Shown piece by piece: positions 19,042 through 28,065 of a stretch of DNA of 48,423 nucleotides. A model generated the notes under the pieces. It ran no database searches, had not been told where the DNA came from, and saw only the letters and a list, made by a program, of their open reading frames with translations. The position numbers and the translations under genes were made by a program. Numbering within the stretch: position 1 is the first letter of the stretch; every line of letters begins with the position of its first letter. The stretch is from Streptomyces mayonensis. GTDB lineage: Bacteria; Actinomycetota; Actinomycetes; Streptomycetales; Streptomycetaceae. Location: NCBI RefSeq assembly GCF_018982965.1, contig NZ_JACBYP010000059.1:1-48423 (forward strand), written 5' to 3'.

Positions 19042-19833
19042 TCAAAGCTCCGCGTAGACCGCCGTCGCGTCGTCGTGCGTCTTGCTGCGCCCCAGGAACC
19101 TCCGGTCGCCCGCCGCGTCCGCGCGCTCCAGCTCCCGTACGCGGTCCACCAGCGCCTGGGCACCCTGCTTGCGCACCAGCGCCAGGCAGTCCGCCCAGTC
19201 GCCCTCCCGGAACTTCTCCACCCAGCGGGCGGCCCCGTCCGTCAGCGCCGTCAGCGTGCGCACCCCGTCGCGCGGCAGCACGCCGGTCACCGCCCGCCCC
19301 GCCACCGCCGGGTCCGCGGCGGCCGTGAAGAAGCCGCCCTCCTTGTTGCGGAGGTCGGCGTCGACCATCGCGTCCGTCGCGAGGGCCGCGCGGGGCAGCC
19401 GGGCCAGCCGGTCGTCCAGAACGGCCGAGACCGTGCCGTCCGGTGCCTCCACCAGCAGCGCCGAGTCCGACAGAACGAGGTACTCGACCGAGGCGGAGGA
19501 CCAGCGGGCGAGGACGACGGTTGCCTGCGGCGTACGCGGGTGAGAAAGGTCACAGGTCCCCGCGTGTGCCGCCGCGGTGCGGGCGATGGCGCGGGACAGC
19601 GCCTCGGCGAGGGGAACCTCCGGGAGGGAAACGGTCAGTTCGGTCAGCGCGCCGCCGAGGTGCGCCGTGTACCAGGGCACGGAATGCAGGCAGCCCGTCG
19701 CCGTCCGTGGCGGGGTCACCCCGTCGAGCACCACGAGTGAGCCACCCTGTCCGGAGGCCGGTAGCCCGACGCTCGCGAAGTCCTCGTTGGGGTACTCGGC
19801 GAGGCCTGGTTCCGAGGCGAGTTCGGTGCGCAT
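19042..19833 (-). CDS. PP2C-family protein phosphatase-like protein
   Basis: A 263-residue protein with a PP2C-type (PPM) layout. The first acidic residues are in YPNEDFASV, the second site in LVVLDGVTPP, then YLVLSDSALLVE, LTALTDGAARW, and the C-terminal DDATAVYAEL. These correspond in order to metal-binding PPM motifs, though the second reads DGVTPP rather than DGMGG, so activity may be altered. No transmembrane segment or sensor domain is seen. ATG 19833 is the first good start; the longer frame lacks family features. A role in Ser/Thr dephosphorylation is inferred from family membership. Confidence 0.78.
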   Translation of the reverse strand: MRTELASEPGLAEYPNEDFASVGLPASGQGGSLVVLDGVTPPRTATGCLHSVPWYTAHLGGALTELTVSLPEVPLAEALSRAIARTAAAHAGTCDLSHPRTPQATVVLARWSSASVEYLVLSDSALLVEAPDGTVSAVLDDRLARLPRAALATDAMVDADLRNKEGGFFTAAADPAVAGRAVTGVLPRDGVRTLTALTDGAARWVEKFREGDWADCLALVRKQGAQALVDRVRELERADAAGDRRFLGRSKTHDDATAVYAEL

Positions 19834-20286
19834 CCGGCCAGTCTGCCCGACCCTTCGGCCGGGCCGGCACACCCCTCGCGCCTTCGTCGGGAACAACCCG
19901 GCGACGCAGGTCAGGAGCCGGTTCCGGGGCAGAATTCCATGATCCGCCGGCACGTGGCGGCACATAGTGCCACCGCCCGTCGCGAACGTCCAACCGGCAC
20001 GCCGCGTACCCCCGAGGCACGAGCCGGGGGAACTTGCTCCCCAACTACCCTCCGGGGTTCACTCCTTCGGGTGGCGGGTCGGACGATGCGCGCTCACCAC
20101 CCACCGGCACTGGAAGGGTCGGGAACCGGTGGGGGTCCCTGCCCCGCTCACGCGGTCACCCCGCCCGGCACGCTGCCGGCGGCCGGGGAACGGCCCGGAG
20201 CACGGCGGAGGGTGCATGCGCCGACCGGCCAGTTGACGGAGCGCCACCCGGGCCCACGGGTACACGAGTCAGGAATGCGAGCACCG
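19834..20286. other. 453-bp intergenic region before the conservon
   Basis: No gene is supported here; open frames are GC-driven. It separates the divergent PP2C-like and cvnA genes and must hold both promoters. A 6-bp stem hairpin lies at 20009-20030. A short frame, ATG 20216 to TGA 20236 (MRRPAS), follows a good GGCGGAGG but is too short to call. No convincing -10/-35 pair was found by eye. Confidence 0.5.
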
Positions 20287-23200
20287 GTGCAGAAGACGCG
20301 GCCTCGTCGCACAGGCAAGCAGACGGCCCCCACGGGGAGCGCGGAGCGGACCCCCGGCACCTCCACCCCTCCGCCGCCGGAGGTTCCCGTCGGCAAGGGC
20401 CGTCCCACCCACGTACGCAACCGCCTGATCGTCGCCGTCGCGGTCGTGGCCGCCGCCGTCGCCGCGGCCGGTGCCCCGTCGGTGGTGACCGCCTCGGGGC
20501 AACTGCACGACTCGCAGGACCTGGTGACGCTCGCCGAGCAGACGCAGAGCGCGCTGACCCTCGCCCACTCCCTCGCCGACGAGCGCGACGAGGTCACCCC
20601 CTACATCGCGGCCGGGCGCCCCAAGTCCAAGGCGCCCTCCGAGCAGCGCAGCGCCCGCGTCGACCGGCAGGTCGAGGAACTGCGCGCCGACACCGGCACG
20701 CCCGCCTCCCTGCGCGAGGACCTGGACACCGTGGCCGCCCTGCGCCGGGCCGCGCTCACCGGCAAGAGCACCGCGCCCGAGGCCCACGAGGCGTACTCGG
20801 GGGCGATCACCGAACTCCACGCGCTGGCCGAGGAACTGGCGGAGCAGATGCCGCCCCGCGCGGGCGCCGGCGCCTACGCCCTCGCCGAACTGGACACCGC
20901 CGTACAGCAGGCCGCCGCCACCCGCGGTCTGCTGCTGGCGGCGCTCGCCGTGCCGAGCAGCACCCGGACCGTCCTCGACCCGGTCACCGGCCTGCCGACC
21001 GAGACGACCACCTCCTCGGACGCCGACGCCGAGCAGCGCGACGCGCTCTCCGCCGCAGCCCAGCAGGCCCGCGTACGCTCCGACGCCGCGCTCACCGACT
21101 TCCGCGAGGGCGCGACCAAGGAGGCCCGGGACAGCTTCGACGCCACGGTCGCCGGACCCGAGGTCAACTCCGCCGAGAAGTACCTCGCCGACCTCACCGA
21201 CGAGCCCACCCTCTCCGACGGCGACCTCGCCACCGGCGCCAAGAAGCTGGACGCCGCACTGTCCGCCCGTGTCGACGCGATGCGCGGCGCCGAGTCCGCC
21301 CTGTACGAGAAGCGCGTCAGCTCGCTCGAGCAGCTGCGCGACGACGACGTCACGGCGCTGGAGATCCGGATCGCCGCGCTCGGCGCCCTGATCCTGCTCG
21401 CCCTGGGCGTCGCCACCGCCCTGGCCCGCACCCTCACCCGCCCGCTGTCGGTACTGCGCCGCGGCTCGGCCCGGCTCGCCGGCGCGGAGGACCCGACGGC
21501 CGAGGACCCGGTGGCCTTCACCGGGCGCAACGACGAGTTCGCCCAGGTCGTCCGCTCCGTCAACGCCCTGCACGGGCACGCCGCCACGCTCGCCGCGCGG
21601 ATCGCCACGCTGGAGTCCGACCGCAAGCACCTCGTAGGCCAGCGGCAGAAGATGGCCGACGCCCGTGAGGAACTGCGCGCCGAACTCGCCGAGTCCGCGG
21701 CCCGGCTGGAGGTGGTCCGCAAGAGCATCGGCTCCACCTTCGTCAGCCTCGCGCTGCGGACCCTCGGCCTGGTCGAGCGGCAACTCGCCGTCATCGAGGG
21801 CCTGGAGGAACGCGAGCAGGACCCGGACCGCCTGGCCACCCTGTTCAAGCTCGACCACTTCGCCACGGTCATGCGCAGGCACAGCGAGAACCTCCTGGTC
21901 CTCGCCGGGACCGAGCACATCCAGCACAGCACCTCACCGGTGCCGCTGGTCGACGTCGTGCGGGCCGCGGTCAGCGAGATCGAGCGGTACGAGCGGGTGC
22001 GCATAGCCGCGCTGCCGCCGCACGCGCACGTGACCGGGCTCGCCGCCGACGACCTCTCCCACCTGCTCGCCGAGCTGATGGAGAACGCCACCTCCTTCTC
22101 GCCGCCGGACCTGCCCGTCGAGGTCTCCGGCTGGCTCCTGGAGAACGGCGAGGTGATGCTCTCCGTCCAGGACGAGGGCATCGGCATGGCCACCGAACGC
22201 CTCCAGCGGCTCAACGCCCGCCTCACCGACTTCGACCCGGACGCGCCGTTCGACCAGGAGGGCGAGGACGGTCTCGGGCTCGGCCTCTACGTCGTCGCCC
22301 GCCTCGCCCACCGGCACGGGGCGCGGGTGCGGCTGAGGGAGCAGAAGCAGGGCGGGGTCGCCGCCGTCGTGGTGCTCCCGAGCCCGCTGCTCGCCGAGGC
22401 GCCGCCGGCCGCGCTGGCCCCGACCGTGCCGCCGTCCGACGGCACCGCCACCTTCTCCCTGCCCGGCGCGGACGCGGAGGCCAACTCCAACGTCCTGCCG
22501 GGGCGCGGGGAGAAGGCCGGGAAGCCGGAGCAGGCCGACAAGGCCGACAAGGCCGAGAAGGCAGGGCAGGAGGAGTCGGCAGAGCAGAAGGAGCAGACAG
22601 AGAAGAAGGCGGAGGAGGCGGAGAAGGCCGACGAGGCCGCCGGGAACGACGTCCCGGCGGAGGACGCGGGACAGGGTCCGGACGCGGCGACGGTGGAGGA
22701 CTCGGTGCCGGCGTCCGGGACGGCCCAGGAGGAGGCACCGCACTCCGAGTCGGAGGCCGCCACCGCCCCTGCCCCGGACAGGACGCACCCCGACAGCGAC
22801 CTCCCCGACGACACCACGATGGCGCTCCTGCTGCCCCCGTCCCCCTCCGGGGCATCCGCACCCGAGGAGAACCCGGAGGAGCCCGACCCGGAGCCCGGCC
22901 ACGGGCCCGGCCCGGGGCCCGATCCCGAGGGGAACGCGGAGGAGCCCCGCCCGGAGCCCGTCCCCGCGGAGCCCGCCGAACCCCGTATTCCCGGCCCGCG
23001 CTCCGCCGACCCCTACGCCATCGGCCCCGACGCCCACGACCGCACCCCGGACGCGGCGGCCCCGGACGCGGGAGCCCTGGACGAAGGTGCTGCCCCGGAC
23101 GACGGTGCCGGTCCGGGCGAGGGGGCCGCGTACGTGGGAGCCGTGGACGACGGCGCCCTCCCGGACGAGGGCGACGAGCCCGTCACCGACAAGGGGCTGC

Positions 23201-23451
23201 CCAAGCGGACCCCGAGGCTCACCACGCCCGAGGCGGCCCCGCGGCCGCGCACCGCGGGCTCCGTCGACGCCGACGCGCTCCGTCGCCGCCTGGGCGGCTT
23301 CCGCCGGGGCGCCGAGGCCGGGCGCCGCGACGCCGAGGCGGAGGCGGAGGCGGAGGCGGCCGGCCGTACCGGAGAGCACGGGGCGCCGGACGCCGCGGCG
23401 GACACGACCGAAGAAACCACGGGGGGCACTGTCGAGGAGGCAAGCAGTTGA
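20287..23451 (+). CDS. cvnA: Conservon sensor kinase-like protein CvnA (nitrate/nitrite-sensing type)
   Basis: About 1054 residues from GTG 20287; the in-frame ATG at 20275 is an alternative, and neither has an ideal ribosome site. A first membrane span (LIVAVAVVAAAVAAAGA) is followed by a roughly 280-residue extracellular helical region of the NIT sensing type. A second span (IRIAALGALILLALGVATAL) leads into HAMP. The kinase part has RLDHFATVMRRH-like sequence (FKLDHFATVMRRH here) and a HATPase_c domain with LMENATSFSPP (Asn600) and GLGLGLYVVARL. No standard HisKA motif is seen. From about residue 700 to the end it is Glu/Lys/Ala/Pro-rich and probably disordered. CvnA proteins form a membrane complex with CvnB, C and D, which follow. 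Confidence 0.9.
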   Translation: MQKTRPRRTGKQTAPTGSAERTPGTSTPPPPEVPVGKGRPTHVRNRLIVAVAVVAAAVAAAGAPSVVTASGQLHDSQDLVTLAEQTQSALTLAHSLADERDEVTPYIAAGRPKSKAPSEQRSARVDRQVEELRADTGTPASLREDLDTVAALRRAALTGKSTAPEAHEAYSGAITELHALAEELAEQMPPRAGAGAYALAELDTAVQQAAATRGLLLAALAVPSSTRTVLDPVTGLPTETTTSSDADAEQRDALSAAAQQARVRSDAALTDFREGATKEARDSFDATVAGPEVNSAEKYLADLTDEPTLSDGDLATGAKKLDAALSARVDAMRGAESALYEKRVSSLEQLRDDDVTALEIRIAALGALILLALGVATALARTLTRPLSVLRRGSARLAGAEDPTAEDPVAFTGRNDEFAQVVRSVNALHGHAATLAARIATLESDRKHLVGQRQKMADAREELRAELAESAARLEVVRKSIGSTFVSLALRTLGLVERQLAVIEGLEEREQDPDRLATLFKLDHFATVMRRHSENLLVLAGTEHIQHSTSPVPLVDVVRAAVSEIERYERVRIAALPPHAHVTGLAADDLSHLLAELMENATSFSPPDLPVEVSGWLLENGEVMLSVQDEGIGMATERLQRLNARLTDFDPDAPFDQEGEDGLGLGLYVVARLAHRHGARVRLREQKQGGVAAVVVLPSPLLAEAPPAALAPTVPPSDGTATFSLPGADAEANSNVLPGRGEKAGKPEQADKADKAEKAGQEESAEQKEQTEKKAEEAEKADEAAGNDVPAEDAGQGPDAATVEDSVPASGTAQEEAPHSESEAATAPAPDRTHPDSDLPDDTTMALLLPPSPSGASAPEENPEEPDPEPGHGPGPGPDPEGNAEEPRPEPVPAEPAEPRIPGPRSADPYAIGPDAHDRTPDAAAPDAGALDEGAAPDDGAGPGEGAAYVGAVDDGALPDEGDEPVTDKGLPKRTPRLTTPEAAPRPRTAGSVDADALRRRLGGFRRGAEAGRRDAEAEAEAEAAGRTGEHGAPDAAADTTEETTGGTVEEASS

Positions 23452-23969
23452 CCGCTCCCAGTACCTTCGGACTGAGCACCGAGGCCCGCAATCTCCACTG
23501 GCTGCTGACCAATCTCGTCGAGGAGGTGCCCGGCATCCAGTCGGTCGCCGTGGTCTCCTCCGACGGGCTCCTGCTCCTGTCCTCCGACCCCGGGCGCAAC
23601 GAGGAGGCCCGACAGGCCCGTGAGGCATCCCGCGCGGGCCCGCGCGGCTCCGCCGCCGACCTCGCCACCGTCGTCTCCGGCGTCGGCAGTCTGACCGTCG
23701 GCGCCGCCCGGCTGATGGACTACGGCGCCGTGCGGCACACGATGGTCGCCATGGACGAGGGCAGCCTGTTCGTGATGTCCATCAGCGACGGCTCACTGCT
23801 CGGCGTGCACGGTGCCGCGGACTGCGACATGAACGTCGTCGCGTACCACATGGCGCTCTTCGTCGGCCGCGCCGGCCATGTGCTGACCCCCGAACTCCGC
23901 AGCGAGCTCCGGCAGTCGCTGGAGCCCGAGGCGTCCCAGTCACCCGAGCCGACGGGGAGCGTCCGATGA
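23448..23969 (+). CDS. cvnB: Conservon roadblock/LC7 protein CvnB
   Basis: A 173-residue roadblock/LC7 protein. The fold is marked by ARNLHWLLTNLVEEVPGIQS, VAVVSSDGLLLLSS, and LFVMSISDGSLLGVHG. Such proteins act as adaptors or regulators of small GTPases, here CvnD. The start is the TTG at 23448, 7 bases after GAGGAGG, overlapping the cvnA stop (TTGA), so it is translationally coupled. The last 20 residues are polar and variable. Confidence 0.93.
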   Translation: MTAPSTFGLSTEARNLHWLLTNLVEEVPGIQSVAVVSSDGLLLLSSDPGRNEEARQAREASRAGPRGSAADLATVVSGVGSLTVGAARLMDYGAVRHTMVAMDEGSLFVMSISDGSLLGVHGAADCDMNVVAYHMALFVGRAGHVLTPELRSELRQSLEPEASQSPEPTGSVR

Positions 23970-24499
23970 GCAGCAGTCCCGGGAAGGCCGGGGAGAACGG
24001 GAAGGCCGGGGAAAACGGGAAACCCGCGAAGGCGGGGAAGCCCGCGAAGGCCGGGAAGTCCGGGAAGGCCGTGAGGAACGGCCGGGGGAGCCTCCCCGTA
24101 CGCGGCGCCGACCGCAAAGCCGCCCGCGTACGCCCCTACTCGCTCACCGGCGGCCGGACCCGCTTCGGTCACGTGCTGCTCGTCGAGACGTTCGTCGGCG
24201 CCACCGATGGCACCGCCGCGCTCGAAGCCGCCGGGGAACGCAGAGAGCTGACCGCCGGCTCACTCACCTCCCGTGTGATGCCGGAGATGAGAGCCATCGT
24301 CGAACTGTGCCGCCGCATGCGTACGGTGGCCGAGATCGCCGCGCTGCTGAGGATGCCGCTCGGCGTGGTCCGCGTCCTCCTCAGCGACCTGGCGGACCAG
24401 GGAAAGATCCGTGTGTACGGCACCGGGACCGCCCATGGCACGGGCCGCCCGGACCGCGCTCTGCTCGAAAGGGTGCTCAGTGGACTCCGTCGTCTCTGA
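23966..24499 (+). CDS. cvnC: Conservon DUF742 protein CvnC
   Basis: A 177-residue protein with a DUF742 domain. RVRPYSLTGGRTR and the winged-helix-like RTVAEIAALLRMPLGVVRVLLSDLADQGKI are its hallmarks. The first 45 residues are a Gly/Lys/Ala repeat built from GKAGENGK and GKPAKA units, an unusually long basic extension that could bind acidic membrane lipids or the acidic CvnA tail. The ATG overlaps the cvnB stop (ATGA). Its C-terminus overlaps the cvnD start. Confidence 0.92.
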   Translation: MSSSPGKAGENGKAGENGKPAKAGKPAKAGKSGKAVRNGRGSLPVRGADRKAARVRPYSLTGGRTRFGHVLLVETFVGATDGTAALEAAGERRELTAGSLTSRVMPEMRAIVELCRRMRTVAEIAALLRMPLGVVRVLLSDLADQGKIRVYGTGTAHGTGRPDRALLERVLSGLRRL

Positions 24500-25121
24500 C
24501 GCCGCCGTGTTCGGCGTCCCCCCGCTCGTCGACACCGACGGGCCCCTGCAGCCCTGGCAGACGGATCCCACGCGCGCGCCCGTCGCCACGAAGATCGTCG
24601 TCGCGGGCGGGTTCGGCGTCGGCAAGACCACGCTGGTCACCGCCGTCTCGGAGATCACGCCGCTGCAGACCGAGGCGCTGATGACCGAGGCGAGCGAGGA
24701 GACCGACGACCTCACCGCCACCCCGGGCAAGCTCACCACCACCGTGGCCATGGACTTCGGCCGCATCACGCTCGACGACGACCTGGTCCTGTACCTGTTC
24801 GGCACCCCGGGCCAGCAGCGGTTCTGGTTCATGTGGGACGACCTGGTGCGCGGCGCGGTCGGTGCCGTCGTCCTGGCCGACACGCGGCGCCTGAAGGACT
24901 GCTGGCCCGCGCTGGACTACTTCGAGAGCTGCGGACTGCCGTACGTCGTCGCGGTCAACCACTTCGACGGCACCGAGCTGTTCGAGGCGGAGGACGTGCG
25001 GGAGGCCCTGACGATCCCGGCGCACATACCTGTCATGATCATGGACGCGCGGCGCCGGATCTCGGCCATCGAGACGCTCTTGTCCCTCGTGGGCCACGCG
25101 CTCGACGAAACACCCGAGTAG
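24480..25121 (+). CDS. cvnD: Conservon small GTPase-like ATP/GTP-binding protein CvnD
   Basis: A 213-residue Ras-like GTP-binding protein. G1 is GGFGVGKTTL (Lys49), the G3 region is LFGTPGQQRFWFMWDDL, and the base-recognition motif is VNHFD, in place of NKxD. GTG 24480 follows AAAGGG, and the gene starts 20 bases before the cvnC stop. An in-frame extension to 24411 only shadows cvnC. It completes the four-gene conservon and would switch between nucleotide states under control of CvnB, in a heterotrimeric-G-protein-like way proposed for these systems. Confidence 0.93.
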   Translation: MDSVVSDAAVFGVPPLVDTDGPLQPWQTDPTRAPVATKIVVAGGFGVGKTTLVTAVSEITPLQTEALMTEASEETDDLTATPGKLTTTVAMDFGRITLDDDLVLYLFGTPGQQRFWFMWDDLVRGAVGAVVLADTRRLKDCWPALDYFESCGLPYVVAVNHFDGTELFEAEDVREALTIPAHIPVMIMDARRRISAIETLLSLVGHALDETPE

Positions 25122-25200
25122 ACGAACCTCGAGCACAGAAACCCGGGCAGACGACCCCCGAGAGTACCGAGCCCCGAGCCCCGAGTAGGAGACGGACCGC

Positions 25201-26463
25201 ATGCGGAAGATACTCGTCGTCGGAGCCGGCCAGTCCGGCCTCCAACTCGCCCTCGGCCTGCAGTCGCACGGCTACGAGGTCACCCTGATGTCCAACCGGA
25301 CCGCGGACGAGATCCGCAGCGGCCGGGTCATGTCGACGCAGTGCATGTTCCACACGGCACTCCAGCACGAACGCGATCTCCAGCTGAACTTCTGGGAGTC
25401 CCAGGCCCCGAAGATCGAGGGGCTCGGCGTCTCGGTGGCGGCCCCCGGCTCCTTCGACCCGGGTCCCTCGCAGCGGGCGATCGACTGGCTGGGGCACCTG
25501 GACGGGTTCGCCCAGTCGGTCGACCAGCGGGTGAAGATGGCCGGCTGGATGGAGACCTTCGCGCAGCGCGGCGGCCAGCTGGTCATCCACGGCGCGGCCG
25601 TCGGCGACCTGGACTACTTCTCCCGCGCCTACGACCTCGTCCTGGTCTCGGCGGGCAAGGGCGAGCTGGTCCAGATGTTCGGCCGAGACGCCGCGCGCTC
25701 CCCGTACGGCGAGCCGCAGCGTGCCCTCGCCGTGGCCTACGTCCACGGGATGGGCCCGCGCCCGGAGCACCCGGACACGGAGGCCGTCCGCTGCAACCTG
25801 GTGCCCGGCGTCGGCGAGCTGTTCGTCATGCCGGCCTTCACCACGTCCGGCCGCGCCGACATCCTGTTCCTCGAGGGCATACCCGGCGGCCCGCTCGACG
25901 TCTTCAAGGACGTCAAGGACCCGGCGGAGCACCTCTCCCTGACCCTGGAACTCATGGAGAAGTACGTCCCCTGGGAGTACGCGCGGGCCACCAAGGTCGA
26001 ACTGACCGACGCCGGCGGCACCCTGGCCGGCCGCTACGCCCCCACCGTGCGCCACCCCGTCGGCCGCCTGCCCGGCGGCGGTCTCGTCCTCGGCGTGGCC
26101 GACGTGGTCGTCGCCAACGACCCGGTCACCGGCCAGGGCTCCAACTCCGCCTCGAAATGCGCCGCCTCCTACCTCGCGTCCATCCTGGAGCGCGGGGAGC
26201 AGGAGTTCGACGAGGCCTGGATGCAGCAGACCTTCGACCGCTACTGGGAGACGGCCCGGCACGTCACCAAGTGGACGAACACCATGCTCGCCCCGCCGCC
26301 GGAGCACATCCTCGACCTGTTCGGCGCGGCGACGGAGCTCCAGCCCGTCGCCGACCGCGTCGCCAACGGCTTCAACGACCCGTCCGACTTCGAGGACTTC
26401 TTCTACGACCCGGCGAAGTCCGAGGGCTATCTGATGGAGGTCTCGGGCGCGGCGGGCGCGTAG
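25201..26463 (+). CDS. StyA-type styrene/indole flavin monooxygenase
   Basis: A 420-residue FAD-dependent monooxygenase. The N-terminal KILVVGAGQSGLQLALGL is the dinucleotide-binding GxGxxG motif. VMSTQCMFHTAL, DLVLVSAGKGEL and VVANDPVTGQGSNSASKC (FAD-binding region) match the StyA family. Such enzymes need reduced flavin from a separate reductase, and none is coded nearby. ATG 25201 has AGGAG at 25187-25191. The gene starts 79 bases after cvnD in the same direction and may be co-transcribed with the conservon. Several other conservons are followed by cytochrome P450 genes, so an oxygenase in this place could be a functional analogue. The natural substrate is unknown. Confidence 0.85.
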   Translation: MRKILVVGAGQSGLQLALGLQSHGYEVTLMSNRTADEIRSGRVMSTQCMFHTALQHERDLQLNFWESQAPKIEGLGVSVAAPGSFDPGPSQRAIDWLGHLDGFAQSVDQRVKMAGWMETFAQRGGQLVIHGAAVGDLDYFSRAYDLVLVSAGKGELVQMFGRDAARSPYGEPQRALAVAYVHGMGPRPEHPDTEAVRCNLVPGVGELFVMPAFTTSGRADILFLEGIPGGPLDVFKDVKDPAEHLSLTLELMEKYVPWEYARATKVELTDAGGTLAGRYAPTVRHPVGRLPGGGLVLGVADVVVANDPVTGQGSNSASKCAASYLASILERGEQEFDEAWMQQTFDRYWETARHVTKWTNTMLAPPPEHILDLFGAATELQPVADRVANGFNDPSDFEDFFYDPAKSEGYLMEVSGAAGA

Positions 26464-26506
26464 GCCTCCGGCGGGGACACGAGCCCCCACCGCGGGCGCC
26501 CACCGA

Positions 26507-26551
26507 CCGCGGCGCCGCAGTCGGCGGCGCCGCAGTCCGCGGCGCCGAGGC
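26507..26551. repeat. Three 15-bp tandem repeats in a convergent gap
   Basis: Three copies of a C(c/g)GCGGCGCCGCAGT-like unit start at 26507, 26522 and 26537. Neighbouring copies can pair (GGCGCCG with CGGCGCC), making a hairpin between the convergent styA-like and NlpC/P60 genes. Confidence 0.65.
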
Positions 26552-26577
26552 GGCCGACGCGCCGTCCCGGCGCACGG

Positions 26578-26593
26578 CGCGGACACGTCCGCG
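26578..26593. terminator. Candidate hairpin downstream of the NlpC/P60 gene
   Basis: CGCGGAC-AC-GTCCGCG is a perfect 7-bp inverted repeat with only two central bases. It lies 35 bases past the NlpC/P60 stop. The tight centre makes a cruciform or protein site as likely as a terminator. Confidence 0.35.
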
Positions 26594-26627
26594 GGGCTGC
26601 GCGCCGTGACTGACCGGCGCGCGCCGC

Positions 26628-27962
26628 TCACCTGCCCCGCCGGACGCCGGCCTCCTGCGCACCTGCTTCCCGCGCGCCGGACGGCCGCGTGCCCCCGTAC
26701 CCCGCGTCGGATCCGTCCGACGCCCCCTCGGGGAGCCTCGGCGGTGTGTACCGCCCTACGGGCTGCCCGCCGGGGTCGGGTCGTACGGCGCCCAGGACCG
26801 GGTTGGCCGCGATCGGCGACACCTTGACGTCGGCGCCGGGGCGCGGTGCCTGGACGACCAGGCCGTCGCCGAGATACATCGCCACATGGGTGGCCTCGGG
26901 GAAGTACACCACCAGGTCACCGGGGCGCAGTTCACCGAGCGGCACGTGCTCCAGGCGCGCCCACTGCTCCTGGCTGGTCCGCGGGATCGGCGTCCCGGCC
27001 CGCTCCCAGGCCACGGAGGTCAGACCCGAGCAGTCGTACGACGCCGGGCCCTCGGCGCCCCACTCGTACGGCTTGCCGAGCTGTTCCACCGCGAACCGCA
27101 CCGCCCGGTCGCCCTCCTGCGACGGTTTGCCGTCGTCGCCGAGTGCGCCGGACGCGAGGAACCGGTCCTGTGCCTCGTCGATCCCGTCCTGTTCGAACTC
27201 CGCGAGGGCCGCCAGTTCGCCGGGGGTGAGCGTGGCGAGCAGTTCCTCGACGGCGCCGAGGCGTTCGCGCACGCCGTCGCGTTCCTGCTCGCGGCGCTCG
27301 GCGAGGGCGCGCTGCGCCGCCAGTGCCTTGCGGGCACGCTCGGAGAGCGCGGCGGCCTTCTTCGCGTCACCGGTCAGGCGGCCGACCGTCTCCGCCTGCT
27401 CGCGGGCCAGCCGGCCGATCACGTGCCCCTGGTCGAGCGCGTGCTGCGGGTCGCGGGCCAGGAGCAGCCGCAGGTAGGGGGAGAGGTTGCTGCTGTTCTG
27501 GTACTGCTGCCGGGCCAGCCGTCCCGCCGCGCCGCGGCTGTCGCGCAGGGAGAGGCGGCTGCGGGCCAGCTCCGCGTCCAGCCGGCGCACCTCGGCGCGC
27601 TGCTTCGCCAGCCGCTCCTCGGTGGCGTTGTAGGTCTCGGTGGCCTGTTCCGCCTCCCGGTACAGCCGCTGAAGATCCGTCAGCAAACCGGACACCGACC
27701 GGTCCTCGCCGCCGGCCCCCGCCCCGTCGGTCCCGGCCCCGTCGGTCCCGGCCTCCGCCTGGCCGGTCCCGGTCCAGTCGGTACCGGACCCCGCCCCCTC
27801 GGCCTCGATCCCCTCGGCCCCGATCCCGTCGGTCCCGGTCCCGGTCCCAGTCCCGGTCCCGGTCGCCCCGGGCTCGGGTTCGGCCGTGGCGGGCACGGGT
27901 GCGAGGACGATCCCGGCCGCCACCGCCGCCGTACACACCAGACGCAGAAACCTTCCTGACAT
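26628..27962 (-). CDS. Secreted NlpC/P60 peptidoglycan endopeptidase
   Basis: A 444-residue exported hydrolase of the RipA-like type. The signal peptide (LVCTAAVAAGIVLAPVPATA) is followed by about 50 residues of Gly/Thr/Ala/Glu repeats and then a long coiled coil (about 85-280) rich in Glu, Arg and Leu. The C-terminal NlpC/P60 domain has catalytic Cys311 in SYDCSGLTS and the His in THVAMYLGDG, with QAPRPGADVKVSPI after it. The coiled coil usually holds such enzymes inactive or recruits them to division sites. ATG 27962 has GGAGGTGA 5 bases upstream. The gene is monocistronic by spacing. It should cut the stem peptide between D-Glu and the diamino acid. Confidence 0.93.
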   Translation of the reverse strand: MSGRFLRLVCTAAVAAGIVLAPVPATAEPEPGATGTGTGTGTGTDGIGAEGIEAEGAGSGTDWTGTGQAEAGTDGAGTDGAGAGGEDRSVSGLLTDLQRLYREAEQATETYNATEERLAKQRAEVRRLDAELARSRLSLRDSRGAAGRLARQQYQNSSNLSPYLRLLLARDPQHALDQGHVIGRLAREQAETVGRLTGDAKKAAALSERARKALAAQRALAERREQERDGVRERLGAVEELLATLTPGELAALAEFEQDGIDEAQDRFLASGALGDDGKPSQEGDRAVRFAVEQLGKPYEWGAEGPASYDCSGLTSVAWERAGTPIPRTSQEQWARLEHVPLGELRPGDLVVYFPEATHVAMYLGDGLVVQAPRPGADVKVSPIAANPVLGAVRPDPGGQPVGRYTPPRLPEGASDGSDAGYGGTRPSGAREAGAQEAGVRRGR

Positions 27963-28065
27963 GCCGTCACCTCCGTCGCGGGGCGGCTCGTCCGCTCCGC
28001 ACGGTGAGCATGTGGCGGCTTCCCCGGCCCCGCGCGCCGAGTGTGCGCGGTTCGGCGCAACGGGG

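Noticed and set aside
20216..20236. Six-codon leader peptide MRRPAS ahead of cvnA
   Set aside because: Good ribosome site, but far too short to support, with no attenuator structure linked to it.
27720..27880. Separate repeat element inside the NlpC/P60 gene
   Set aside because: The GGTCCC-type repeats are only the coding of the Gly/Thr/Ala linker after the signal peptide; described with the gene.
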